Origin: Furfurilactobacillus milii
Lineage (GTDB): Bacteria > Bacillota > Bacilli > Lactobacillales > Lactobacillaceae
DNA: 64,000 nucleotides
Reading direction: 5' to 3'
NCBI RefSeq assembly: GCF_009864005.1
Contig: NZ_WEZQ01000005.1
Coordinates: 186,408-250,407, forward strand
Both the position numbers and the translations under genes were made by a program. Below, in pieces: positions 8,860-16,941 of the stretch. The notes under the pieces were generated by a model. That model searched no databases, was not told the DNA's origin, and saw nothing but the letters and a program-made list of their open reading frames with translations. Numbering within the stretch: position 1 is the stretch's first letter; each line of letters starts with the position of its first letter.

Positions 8860-10281
8860 ATGAAAAAAACTAAAATCGTTAGCACGCTTGGACCAGCCAG
8901 CTCAGACGTTGATACGATCGTTAAGCTGATTGAAGCAGGCGCCAACGTTTTCCGTTTTAACTTTTCTCACGGAGATCATGAAGAACACCTTGGCCGTTTA
9001 AACAACGTCCATGAAGCTGAAAAGATTACTGGCAAGACTGTTGGTATCATGCTTGATACTAAGGGTGCTGAAATCCGGACAACGGTTCAAAAAGATGGCA
9101 AGATCGAATACAAGACTGGTGACAAGGTTCGTATCTCAATGGACGACTCCATTGAAGGTACACACGACAAGATTGCCGTTACCTACCCTGGCTTATACGA
9201 TGATGTTCATGTTGGTGGTCACGTACTGTTTGACGATGGTTTGATCGACATGAAGATTGACGAAAAAGACGATGCTAACAAAGAATTAGTAACCACTGTT
9301 CAAAACAATGGGATGCTTGGTTCTCGTAAGGGTGTTAACGCACCTGGTGTTTCCATCAACTTGCCTGGGATCACTGAAAAGGATTCCTCAGACATTCGTT
9401 TTGGTTTGGATCATGAAATCAACTTCATCGCCGCTTCATTCGTACGTAAAGCGCAAGATGTTCTGGACATTCGTGCTCTGCTTGAAGAAAAGAACATGCA
9501 ACATGTTCAAATCTTCCCTAAGATCGAATCTCAAGAAGGTATCGACAACTTCGACGAAATTCTTGAAGTCTCAGATGGTTTGATGGTTGCCCGTGGTGAC
9601 ATGGGTGTTGAAATTCCTGCTGAAAATGTGCCATTAGTACAGAAGGAATTGATCCGTCGTTGTAACGAATTGGGCAAGCCAGTTATCACTGCTACCCAAA
9701 TGTTGGATTCAATGCAAGAAAACCCACGTCCTACACGTGCCGAAGCATCTGACGTTGCTAACGCCGTATTTGATGGTACTGACGCAACCATGTTATCTGG
9801 TGAATCTGCTAACGGTGACTACCCAGTAGAATCTGTTGCAACGATGAACCGGATCGACATCAAGGCTGAAAATGACTTGAGTGTTGATGGTCATGCTGTT
9901 CACAACTTCGATACTTCAGATGTTACAGAAGCTGTTGCTGCTGCTGTTGCCCGTACTGCAAGTAACTTGCACGTGAAGACAATCGTTGCTGCTACTGCTT
10001 CAGGTCACACTGCACGGATGATCAGCAAGTACCGTCCAAACGCCGACATTCTTGCCGTTACGTTTGACGAACGCACTCAACGCGGTTTGATGATCAACTG
10101 GGGTGTTTACCCAGTTATCGACACTGCCCCAGCAAGCACTGATGACATGTTCGCATTAGCTAAGAAGCGTGTTGTTGAAGAAGGCTTAGCTGAAAAGGGT
10201 GACACGATCTTAGTTACTGCCGGTGTACCAGTTGGTACAAAGGGTACAACTAACATCATGCGTGTTATGCGGATCGACTAA
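8860..10281 (+). CDS. pyk: Pyruvate kinase
   Basis: Glycolytic enzyme converting phosphoenolpyruvate and ADP to pyruvate and ATP. The 473 residues cover the A/B/C domains only: KIVSTLGPAS and RFNFSHGDHEEH at the N terminus, the PK signature IFPKIESQEG (about residues 218-227), ARGDMGVEIP, and ATQMLDSM...PTRAE. The extra C-terminal PEP-utiliser domain found on ~585-residue homologues of many homofermentative lactobacilli and bacilli is absent. Codon use is strongly biased, as expected for high expression, and AAAGGGAGAG precedes the ATG. pfkA, normally just upstream, is missing. Confidence 0.98.
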   Translation: MKKTKIVSTLGPASSDVDTIVKLIEAGANVFRFNFSHGDHEEHLGRLNNVHEAEKITGKTVGIMLDTKGAEIRTTVQKDGKIEYKTGDKVRISMDDSIEGTHDKIAVTYPGLYDDVHVGGHVLFDDGLIDMKIDEKDDANKELVTTVQNNGMLGSRKGVNAPGVSINLPGITEKDSSDIRFGLDHEINFIAASFVRKAQDVLDIRALLEEKNMQHVQIFPKIESQEGIDNFDEILEVSDGLMVARGDMGVEIPAENVPLVQKELIRRCNELGKPVITATQMLDSMQENPRPTRAEASDVANAVFDGTDATMLSGESANGDYPVESVATMNRIDIKAENDLSVDGHAVHNFDTSDVTEAVAAAVARTASNLHVKTIVAATASGHTARMISKYRPNADILAVTFDERTQRGLMINWGVYPVIDTAPASTDDMFALAKKRVVEEGLAEKGDTILVTAGVPVGTKGTTNIMRVMRID

Positions 10282-10301
10282 TTTTAAAAAGAATTCGTTT
10301 A

Positions 10302-10336
10302 AGGCTGCTGACGTTTGTCGGCGGCCTTTTTCTTTC
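10302..10336 (+). terminator. Rho-independent terminator of pyk
   Basis: AGGCTGCTGAC/GTCGGCGGCCT stem with a GTTT-type loop, followed by TTTTTCTTTCTT. Confidence 0.9.
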
Positions 10337-10384
10337 TTAAATTGCAGGTCTTTCTGGGCGGATGTCGCTTGCGATTAAGCTTTC

Positions 10385-10393
10385 TGCTATAAT
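10385..10393 (+). promoter_or_regulatory. Extended -10 promoter of the cvfB-xerD-scp operon
   Basis: TGCTATAAT: consensus -10 (10388-10393) with a TGn extension, 33 bp before the cvfB start and after the pyk terminator. No clear -35. Confidence 0.6.
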
Positions 10394-10426
10394 AGACAAA
10401 ATGAAATTACCGATTTGGAGGCAGTT

Positions 10427-11314
10427 ATGCACGATTTATTAGGCCGTGTGATTGAAACAAAGGTCACTGATCAAAACGAAGATTACTACATCGTTCAATG
10501 TGAGGGATTTTCGTTTCAATTTGATAAAAAAGAAGCAGATCATCAGCTGGGGATAGGTGCTCAGGTTATGGGCTTTGCTTACGAAAATGAGGATCATGAT
10601 TACCAGATTTCAACAACGATTCCAAAGTCACAGGTTGGTCACTATGCGTTTGGGACAGTTGTTCGGTCCGCACATGGCCTGGGCGTGTTTGTGGACGTTG
10701 GCTTGCCTAACAAAGATTTTGTCGTTTCGGTGGACGAATTACCGACGATTGACGGGTTGATGCCTCAAAAGGGTGATCGTTTGATGGTTAGCCTTGTCGT
10801 CGATGCTAAAAATCGTTTGTGGGCACACCTAGCTGATTCTGAGATTTTTACTGCTATCAGTCGCCGGGCGACAACTGCAGACAGAAATCATGACTTAACA
10901 GCAACAGTATACCGATTAAAATTAGCTGGCACTTTAGTTATAACTGACGATTATTATCTTGGGTTCGTTCATCCTTCAGAGCGTGATCACGAACCACGAC
11001 TAGGGGAACAAGTACATGGCCGTGTTATTGGTGTGCGCCCTGATGGTGGACTGAACATCTCACTGAAGCCGCGTGCTTATCAGGCAATTAGTGAGGATGC
11101 TGCGCAACTATTGGCAACGCTTGGTCATGAAGCAAGTCATACGCTACCCTTTACAGATAAAAGTAACCCTGATGCCATCAAGGCGTATTTTGGGATTAGC
11201 AAGGGACAGTTCAAACGGGCCGTGGGTCATTTACTCAAAGCTCGTTACATTGAACAGACTGCAGATGGCATTACGTTAACGGAGACCGGTGTTAAAGCAG
11301 CAAATGAGCAATGA
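10427..11314 (+). CDS. cvfB: CvfB-like S1 RNA-binding regulator (YitL family)
   Basis: A 295-residue protein of the CvfB/YitL family: several S1-type OB folds followed by a C-terminal winged helix. The clearest S1 repeat starts near residue 70 (YAFGTVVRSAHGLGVFVDVGL); another lies around residues 180-215 (GEQVHGRVIGVRPDGGLNISL), and KAYFGISKGQFKRAVGHLLK is the winged-helix portion. In S. aureus the homologue affects virulence-factor expression; the molecular role is otherwise unclear. ATG 10427 follows TTTGGAGG. It is the first gene of the xerD-ribT-scpAB-rluB cluster and overlaps xerD by 11 bp. Confidence 0.88.
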   Translation: MHDLLGRVIETKVTDQNEDYYIVQCEGFSFQFDKKEADHQLGIGAQVMGFAYENEDHDYQISTTIPKSQVGHYAFGTVVRSAHGLGVFVDVGLPNKDFVVSVDELPTIDGLMPQKGDRLMVSLVVDAKNRLWAHLADSEIFTAISRRATTADRNHDLTATVYRLKLAGTLVITDDYYLGFVHPSERDHEPRLGEQVHGRVIGVRPDGGLNISLKPRAYQAISEDAAQLLATLGHEASHTLPFTDKSNPDAIKAYFGISKGQFKRAVGHLLKARYIEQTADGITLTETGVKAANEQ

Positions 11315-12221
11315 AAAAGAAATCCCAACCGCGATTTTGGACCCGATGGATGACTATTTGACCTATATTAAAGTTGAACGTGGTTTGTCCAAGAATAGCA
11401 TTATTAGTTACAAACAGGATATTCAGGCATTTAGCCAGTTTATTGTGGCGCAAGGACTCACTAGTCTCAAGCAGGTGGATCGTTACGTGATCCTAAATTA
11501 TCTGCAAATTGAAGATCAAGCTCATAAAGCGCGTAACACGGTTATTCACAGTGTTTCGAGTCTGCGGAAATACTTTTTGTTTTTGACGCGGGACGGGTAC
11601 GTTGATGAAAATCCGATGTTGAAAATTGATTCACCAAAACGCGCTCGGCATTTGCCACAAGTTTTGACGGTTGAAGAAGTCGACCGGTTATTAGCTGTTC
11701 CGGATGTCAGCAAACCACTGGGAATTCGTGATCGTACCTTACTCGAAGTCATGTACGCAACTGGCATGCGAGTCAGTGAAGCGGTTAATCTGACTGGGAA
11801 TAATTTACATTTAGATCTCGGGTTTATTCAAACTGTTGGTAAGGGTGACAAGGAACGTATCATTCCAATTGGTGATCTTGCGACAGAGTGGCTAACATCG
11901 TACATGAACACCGTGCGTCCGAAACTAGTTCATGGACAGCCAACAACGGCGATTTTTGTTAATGCTCACGGCCGCCAACTTACGCGTCAAGGTGTGTGGA
12001 AAAACCTAAAAGCGATGGTTAAAAGCGCTGGAATCAAGAAAGATGTGACACCGCATACGTTACGCCATTCGTTTGCCACACACATCTTGGAAAATGGCGC
12101 TGATTTAAGGGTGGTTCAGGAACTACTGGGCCATGCGGATATTTCAACGACACAGATTTATACTCATATTTCTAAGCAACGGTTAACAGAGGTTTATAAA
12201 AAAGCTCATCCGCGAGCATAA
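11304..12221 (+). CDS. xerD: Site-specific tyrosine recombinase XerD
   Basis: Recombinase that, with a XerC/XerS partner, resolves chromosome dimers at dif. The 305-residue protein has the N-terminal SAM-like core-binding domain (DDYLTYIKVERGLSKNS) and a complete catalytic set: Arg in ATGMRVSEA, Lys in GKGDKERIIP, HTLRHSFATH, GHADISTTQ and the nucleophilic Tyr in IYTHISKQRL. The start is taken at ATG 11304, inside the end of cvfB; a GTG at 11289 is also possible. ribT, scpA and scpB follow, the usual Firmicute chromosome-segregation neighbourhood. Confidence 0.95.
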   Translation: MSNEKEIPTAILDPMDDYLTYIKVERGLSKNSIISYKQDIQAFSQFIVAQGLTSLKQVDRYVILNYLQIEDQAHKARNTVIHSVSSLRKYFLFLTRDGYVDENPMLKIDSPKRARHLPQVLTVEEVDRLLAVPDVSKPLGIRDRTLLEVMYATGMRVSEAVNLTGNNLHLDLGFIQTVGKGDKERIIPIGDLATEWLTSYMNTVRPKLVHGQPTTAIFVNAHGRQLTRQGVWKNLKAMVKSAGIKKDVTPHTLRHSFATHILENGADLRVVQELLGHADISTTQIYTHISKQRLTEVYKKAHPRA

Positions 12222-12267
12222 CTCAATTAATAGCGGAATAAAGAAATGTTGGAAAGGGGACGAAGTC

Positions 12268-12627
12268 ATGCTAGTTAAATACCGTGATGATTATGAAAAA
12301 ACAACCATGGGATTGCTGTCCTTCTTGCCGGACTTTCACAACATGAAGCATCTAAAAGCAGAAATGGCTTGGTATACTGATGGCAGTGGTCGGCAAATGT
12401 ATCTATGGCGAAACGACCACAACCAGTTTACTGGCGTCGTGGGGTTTGAATTGGAAGATCAGTTTGTACTCATTCGATTACTTGTTCTGTCACCTCAAGA
12501 ACGTAATGATAGTACAAGAAAGGCCATTTTAGATGCCGTTGCAGAACTATTCCCTGAAAAACGGATCATGGGCACCATTGCTACTACGCCAATGATTATG
12601 CGGTGGAGGAATATTGATGGGCACTAA
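12268..12627 (+). CDS. ribT: RibT-like GNAT acetyltransferase
   Basis: A 119-residue protein of the RibT family: an N-terminal YRDDYEKTTMGLLSFLPDF block, a central strand pair (MYLWRNDHNQFTGVVGFE) and an acetyl-CoA-fold-like C-terminal part. RibT sits at the end of the B. subtilis riboflavin operon but is not needed for riboflavin synthesis; its substrate is unknown. In lactobacilli it typically lies between xerD and scpA, as here. AAAGGGGA precedes ATG 12268. It overlaps scpA by 11 bp. Confidence 0.85.
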   Translation: MLVKYRDDYEKTTMGLLSFLPDFHNMKHLKAEMAWYTDGSGRQMYLWRNDHNQFTGVVGFELEDQFVLIRLLVLSPQERNDSTRKAILDAVAELFPEKRIMGTIATTPMIMRWRNIDGH

Positions 12628-13486
12628 TGCGACAGACACCCGTAAATCATGGCCTGGACAACGTGCTCACGATCGGGAGGCACAAGTCAATTTAGCGTTA
12701 GCAAACCAGCCAACGATTAAAATTGCTGACTTCGAGGGGCCGTTAGATTTATTATTGCATCTGATTCGCAGTTCAGAAATGGATATTTATGACATTCAAA
12801 TCTCTGCAATCACATCGCAATATCTAAAATATTTACATCAAATGCAAAACATGAAGCTGGATGTCGCAGGCGAATACTTTGTCATGGCGGCGACGCTCAT
12901 GACGATTAAAAGTAGAATGTTATTGCCTCGGGCGGCTGACGAGGATGAGGATGCTACTGACGATTCAGATCCGCGGTCGGAATTAGTAACTCAATTACTG
13001 GAGTATCGTCGTTATCAACAGGCGGCTGATGAATTACGCGATAAGGAGCAAGATCGTAAACAGCAATTTACTCGCGCTGCGAGTGGTGTGCCGGCAGATG
13101 TTCAATTGGGTTCTTTGGTTCCAGGGATTACGGTGGCGGATTTGCAAGCCGCATTTAAGCATATGTTGGCACAGCGACAAATTGCCAAACCTGTGTCTCG
13201 AACGGTGTCGGGCGACCAATTTACTATTCGCGAACAGATGCGAGTTATGTTAAATAAATTGGATCGTAAGCGACCGACCGCTTTTGAGGACTTGTTTTCT
13301 GAGCAACCACAAACTGATGAACTTGTGACAACATTTTTGGCCATGTTGGAACTAGCAAAAATGAATGCCGTCCGGTTCGACCAAAGTGTTGTTAACGGTC
13401 CGATTCAGGTCTTTGCTGGTGAACGGAGCAAGGATGATCTAGATAAAGAAGTATTAACGCCATTTGAGGATGAAAAAGAGTCATGA
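12617..13486 (+). CDS. scpA: Segregation and condensation protein A
   Basis: Kleisin subunit that bridges Smc heads and binds ScpB in the bacterial condensin. The 289-residue protein shows [12 protein letters not shown] (about residues 38-49), the [15 protein letters not shown] helix and the C-terminal winged-helix segment ([17 protein letters not shown]). A charged, variable N-terminal tail of ~35 residues precedes the conserved part. ATG 12617 follows GGAGG; the TTG immediately before it is less likely. It overlaps ribT and shares an ATGA junction with scpB, so all three are translationally coupled. Confidence 0.95.
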   Translation: MGTNATDTRKSWPGQRAHDREAQVNLALANQPTIKIADFEGPLDLLLHLIRSSEMDIYDIQISAITSQYLKYLHQMQNMKLDVAGEYFVMAATLMTIKSRMLLPRAADEDEDATDDSDPRSELVTQLLEYRRYQQAADELRDKEQDRKQQFTRAASGVPADVQLGSLVPGITVADLQAAFKHMLAQRQIAKPVSRTVSGDQFTIREQMRVMLNKLDRKRPTAFEDLFSEQPQTDELVTTFLAMLELAKMNAVRFDQSVVNGPIQVFAGERSKDDLDKEVLTPFEDEKES

Positions 13487-14094
13487 CAAATATCGAACAA
13501 ATTGAAGGACTTCTGTTTATTGCAGGTGACGAAGGCATTTCGGTTGCGGAAATGTCCCATGCAACAGGTTTCATGCGTGCGGCAATCAACACGATGTTGG
13601 ATCAGATTGCCAAACGTCATGAGGAGAGTGTGGATGATCCACTCTGTTTGCTAGACAACGATGGTATCTACCGACTGGCTACAAAAAAAGAATTAGCCGG
13701 TGTGATCAAACGTTATTTTGAGGCACCCTTAGCAACTAATTTATCGCAAGCCTCATTGGAAGTTCTTGCTATCACCGCTTATCGCCAGCCAGTAACACGA
13801 ATCGATATTGATGAGATTCGTGGGGTGTCCAGCACAGCAACACTGCAAAAATTGGTGCTTCGCAATCTTGTGGAAGCCCACGGGCGAAAAGATGAGCCAG
13901 GTCGCCCCATTTTATATAGAACAACAAATTATTTTTTAGACTATTTTGGCCTAAATGACATTAGTCAATTGCCGCCGTTACCGCAAGCAGAAACGTTAGA
14001 TGAAGCTCAAGCAGAAACAGGAGATCTGTTCTTAGCGGCTTTTCAAGATCAATTGGCTGGTACAACAGAAGACAAAGAAAAACATGAGGATTAA
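13483..14094 (+). CDS. scpB: Segregation and condensation protein B
   Basis: Winged-helix partner of ScpA in the Smc-ScpAB complex. The 203-residue protein carries two winged-helix domains; conserved segments include [14 protein letters not shown] at the N terminus, [16 protein letters not shown]-type residues ([19 protein letters not shown], about residues 89-107) and [16 protein letters not shown] near the C terminus. An acidic tail of ~30 residues follows. The start overlaps the scpA stop (ATGA). Confidence 0.95.
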   Translation: MTNIEQIEGLLFIAGDEGISVAEMSHATGFMRAAINTMLDQIAKRHEESVDDPLCLLDNDGIYRLATKKELAGVIKRYFEAPLATNLSQASLEVLAITAYRQPVTRIDIDEIRGVSSTATLQKLVLRNLVEAHGRKDEPGRPILYRTTNYFLDYFGLNDISQLPPLPQAETLDEAQAETGDLFLAAFQDQLAGTTEDKEKHED

Positions 14095-14096
14095 TA

Positions 14097-14837
14097 ATGG
14101 CAGAAAGATTACAAAAAGTTATGGCTCGGGCCGGTGTCGCATCGCGGCGTAAGTCTGAAACATTGATTTCGACAGGACATGTTCAGGTTAATGGAACGGT
14201 TATTCGCGAATTAGGCACAAAAGTGACTGCGGATGATGCAATACAAGTGGATGGTGTTGCAATCCAGCAAGAGCAGTTTGTGTATTATTTGTTGTACAAA
14301 CCGCGCAGTGTTGTATCCACTGCCCACGATGACAAGGGGCGTCGGACGGTAGTCGATTTATTGGACGATATTGATGAGCGAATTTATCCGGTTGGCCGTT
14401 TGGACTACGATACGTCCGGATTGCTGTTAATGACTAATGACGGTGAACTAGCCAATCAGTTAATGCACCCTAAGTTTAAAGTTGATAAAACGTATGTCGC
14501 TAAAGTAAAAGGCGTGCCGACAAACGATGCCTTAGAAAAACTGCGTCATGGTCTCGTTGTTGATGGTCATAAGACCTCGCCAGCTAAAAGTAAGCTGATT
14601 AGTGTTGATCACCGTAAAAACACAGCTATCGTTCAATTAACAATTCATGAAGGTCATAATCACCAAGTTAAAAACATGTTGACGGCCGTTGGCTTTCCAG
14701 TTGAAAAGTTGCGACGCGACAGTTATGGTCCTTTGACTCTTGATGGTCTGACGTCTGGTGATTATCGTGAATTGAAATCTGTTGAACTCGAAGCATTACG
14801 TGAATCGATTTCAAACAAGAAGGGTTTTCGCCGCTAA
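14097..14837 (+). CDS. rluB: 23S rRNA pseudouridine synthase RluB
   Basis: RsuA/RluB-family enzyme that isomerises uridine in 23S rRNA (position 2605 in E. coli numbering). Residues 1-60 form an S4 RNA-binding domain (RLQKVMARAGVASRRKSE); the catalytic Asp lies in GRLDYDTSGLLLMTNDGEL (about residue 103), followed by KTYVAKV and the HNHQVKNML block. The 246 residues fit the family. The start is 2 bp after the scpB stop, so it is the last gene of the operon that begins at cvfB. No clear terminator follows before the riboswitch promoter. Confidence 0.95.
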   Translation: MAERLQKVMARAGVASRRKSETLISTGHVQVNGTVIRELGTKVTADDAIQVDGVAIQQEQFVYYLLYKPRSVVSTAHDDKGRRTVVDLLDDIDERIYPVGRLDYDTSGLLLMTNDGELANQLMHPKFKVDKTYVAKVKGVPTNDALEKLRHGLVVDGHKTSPAKSKLISVDHRKNTAIVQLTIHEGHNHQVKNMLTAVGFPVEKLRRDSYGPLTLDGLTSGDYRELKSVELEALRESISNKKGFRR

Positions 14838-14876
14838 CGCTTAGTCACATAATTACACGTGGAGAAGAAGATTATG

Positions 14877-14904
14877 TTGACCATTTTTGGTTATGTGTTA
14901 AACT
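14877..14904 (+). promoter_or_regulatory. Promoter of the FMN riboswitch-ribU unit
   Basis: TTGACC at 14877-14882 and TAAACT at 14899-14904, 16 bp apart, ~38 bp upstream of the aptamer. Confidence 0.6.
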
Positions 14905-14941
14905 TCACTTGTAAGTAATTACAAATTTAATACTTGGTTCG

Positions 14942-15057
14942 TCTTCAGGGCAGGGTGAAATTCCCGACCGGCGGTGATAGCCCGCGACTCTCCATTCAAT
15001 GGAGATTGATCTTGGTGAAATTCCAAGGCCGACAGTAAAGTCTGGTATAAAGAAGAT
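14942..15057 (+). ncRNA. FMN (RFN) riboswitch aptamer
   Basis: The conserved RFN blocks appear in order: AGGGCAGGGTGAAATTCCC, GACCGGCGGT, AGCCCGCGA, a variable hairpin (CTCTCCATTCAATGGAGA type), TTGGTGAAATTCCAAGGCC, GACAGTAAAGTCTGG and the closing AGAAGA that pairs with TCTTC at the 5' edge. It senses flavin mononucleotide and lies directly upstream of the riboflavin transporter gene, preceding an intrinsic terminator, so FMN should turn ribU transcription off. Confidence 0.97.
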
Positions 15058-15093
15058 CGGCAATTATGAGTCTTATTTTGATGGATTCAACAT

Positions 15094-15136
15094 GTCTGAT
15101 CGTGTTCCCTTGAAGGAATGTGATGAGACTTTTTTT
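15094..15136 (+). terminator. Riboswitch-controlled intrinsic terminator
   Basis: A 15-bp stem (GTCT, one mismatch, ATCGTGTTCC facing GGAATGTGAT, AGAC) with a CTTGAA loop is followed directly by TTTTTTTATT, 93 bp before the ribU start. Its position between aptamer and gene makes it the likely expression platform: FMN-bound aptamer lets it form. Three G-U pairs suggest it can be broken by a competing antiterminator. Confidence 0.8.
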
Positions 15137-15228
15137 ATTGCCATGCCAAAGAAGATGACCCATCTAAAATGGTGCTCAAGATGAAAACTGTGACAGTTCC
15201 ATCGAGGGTACTTAAGGAGGAGTTTCAG

Positions 15229-15813
15229 ATGGGCAGTACAGCATTACGACGGATGATCAGCGTCGCCGTGTTAGGCGCAGTTGCGGCGGTCATCATGTTT
15301 TTAGAGTTTCCGATTTTGCCGGGAGCAACATTTATGAAGCTGGATCTCAGCTTATTAATTATTTTGCTGGGAACAGTGATTTATGGGTTGGGCGATGGTG
15401 CATTGATTGCGCTAATCGCGGTGGTCTTACATTTATTGCTAAAGGGTATCAATCCTTTTAGCTTAATTGGTGACACGATTGCTTTTGTAGCCAATATGGC
15501 GTATGTGATTCCGATTTACTGGTTGTTAACGCGGTCAAACCGAAAGATCAGTTTTAAATTGTCAGTTGGAATTTCACTGAGTACGGTGTTGCTGACAATT
15601 ATTATGGCATTGCTCAATGCATTTTTAATGTTTCCGTTATACATGAAGGTTGGTGGCTTACCGCAATCAACAAACATTCCAGCGTTGATTTGGACTGTAG
15701 TGGTGCCATTCAATCTAATCAAGGGCGTCATTATCGGCATTGCTTTTTGGATTGTTTATTGGCGAATGGCACCATGGTTAAGCAGACAACGACGTGCCAT
15801 TAATAATAAATAA
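15229..15813 (+). CDS. ribU: Riboflavin ECF transporter S component RibU
   Basis: Membrane substrate-binding subunit that captures riboflavin and works with the shared ECF energy-coupling module (EcfAA'T, not in this window). The 194-residue protein has about six membrane segments; MISVAVLGAVAAVIMFLEF and the LPGATFMKLDLS segment are typical of RibU. ATG 15229 follows an excellent AAGGAGGAG; an upstream in-frame ATG at 15169 has no ribosome site. An FMN riboswitch and attenuator control it. No riboflavin biosynthesis genes accompany it here. Confidence 0.93.
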   Translation: MGSTALRRMISVAVLGAVAAVIMFLEFPILPGATFMKLDLSLLIILLGTVIYGLGDGALIALIAVVLHLLLKGINPFSLIGDTIAFVANMAYVIPIYWLLTRSNRKISFKLSVGISLSTVLLTIIMALLNAFLMFPLYMKVGGLPQSTNIPALIWTVVVPFNLIKGVIIGIAFWIVYWRMAPWLSRQRRAINNK

Positions 15814-15829
15814 TGAAATGAGTAAATGT

Positions 15830-15861
15830 AAAAGCAGCCATTTTAGCTTGGTTGCTTTTTT
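15830..15861 (+). terminator. Terminator of ribU
   Basis: AAAGCAGCC/GGTTGCTTT stem with an A/T-rich loop and a T-run, 17 bp after the ribU stop. Confidence 0.85.
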
Positions 15862-15924
15862 CTGTCGCTAGTAGTCAGCGGTCTTGTGTTAAACTGACAT
15901 CACAGCATTGTAGGAGGGGTTGGC

Positions 15925-16941
15925 GTGAATCCAGAATTTTTAATCCGTTTATTATCAGCTTCACAACCACGTCGACCCAAAGTTATTTTTAACTGTTTGA
16001 CCGGCAAGAGAACGGTGTCGGTGCTCTATTGGGCGCTCCGCTATGATTTGTTGTCATGGCTGAGTGTACTGCCATCGTTACAGTGGGACACGTTTAACGA
16101 AGCGGTAAATAAGTTAGTGAGGGAAAAACGAGTGACAGTTCAGTCGGACGGCCAATTATTGAGCAATGAGGCGCTGGAAAATCACGAACTGTCAGAACTC
16201 TTTCCGGCAAAACAGCGGCAAATGTATCGAATTATGCACGTTAAAATCGTGGCTGAAACTACTTTATTAGGCATTCAGGCTCTTTCACATACCATTTATC
16301 ACGATATGGGGTATTTTCCTGTTAGTGTTAGTGAACGTGCCAGAGTACAGGTGCGGCGCTGGTTCAGAAGTAGTTCGTTTGATGAGAACCATTTACGTGA
16401 CTTAACGCTGTCCTTGAACTGTTGGTTAACGACAATGCCGTCGCGGAACGCAGACGTCTTTTTGAGTCAACTGGCTGGGGAAAAGCATCCAGGGTATACC
16501 GTTCAACAGCTTTCACAAGCTTTGAAACTGCCGACATGGCAAATTGATTTAATTCAGGCGGCCAACTTGGCAGCATTTGTACAGTTTTGCCAAGCCGACA
16601 CGCAGGGGTGGCGTAACTTATTAAGTCCGTTTATGGATCAGGCATTACCACGACCGGTGAAACAAACACTCAGTGCCGTTCAGCAGGGGACAACAAGAAT
16701 AGTGATTGCACAACAACGGGGATTGAGGCCCAGTACAATTAATGAACATTTATTAACTGCCGCGATTTTATTACCGCTGGATCAGTTTCCGTATGAAAAA
16801 TGCGTTGACGAGGCTACTCGTGAAAGTATCAAAAAACATCAACCTGTCAATATTGACAATTGGCAAGGTTCATTGGGTTCCACGCCGGCTCAGTTTTTTC
16901 AATATCGAATGACACAAATTTGGGAGACAAAGCAAAAATGA
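15925..16941 (+). CDS. YpbB-like helix-turn-helix protein, recQ partner
   Basis: A 338-residue protein without a catalytic motif. It resembles B. subtilis YpbB, found immediately upstream of recQ, whose C-terminal half has a helix-turn-helix of the HTH_40 type; here the likely HTH is near residues 245-285 (GTTRIVIAQQRGLRPSTINEH). The rest is helical. GTG 15925 follows AGGAGGGG. The stop overlaps the recQ start (ATGA), strongly implying translational coupling and a shared role. Function is unknown; a DNA-binding or accessory role for RecQ is inference. Confidence 0.7.
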   Translation: MNPEFLIRLLSASQPRRPKVIFNCLTGKRTVSVLYWALRYDLLSWLSVLPSLQWDTFNEAVNKLVREKRVTVQSDGQLLSNEALENHELSELFPAKQRQMYRIMHVKIVAETTLLGIQALSHTIYHDMGYFPVSVSERARVQVRRWFRSSSFDENHLRDLTLSLNCWLTTMPSRNADVFLSQLAGEKHPGYTVQQLSQALKLPTWQIDLIQAANLAAFVQFCQADTQGWRNLLSPFMDQALPRPVKQTLSAVQQGTTRIVIAQQRGLRPSTINEHLLTAAILLPLDQFPYEKCVDEATRESIKKHQPVNIDNWQGSLGSTPAQFFQYRMTQIWETKQK

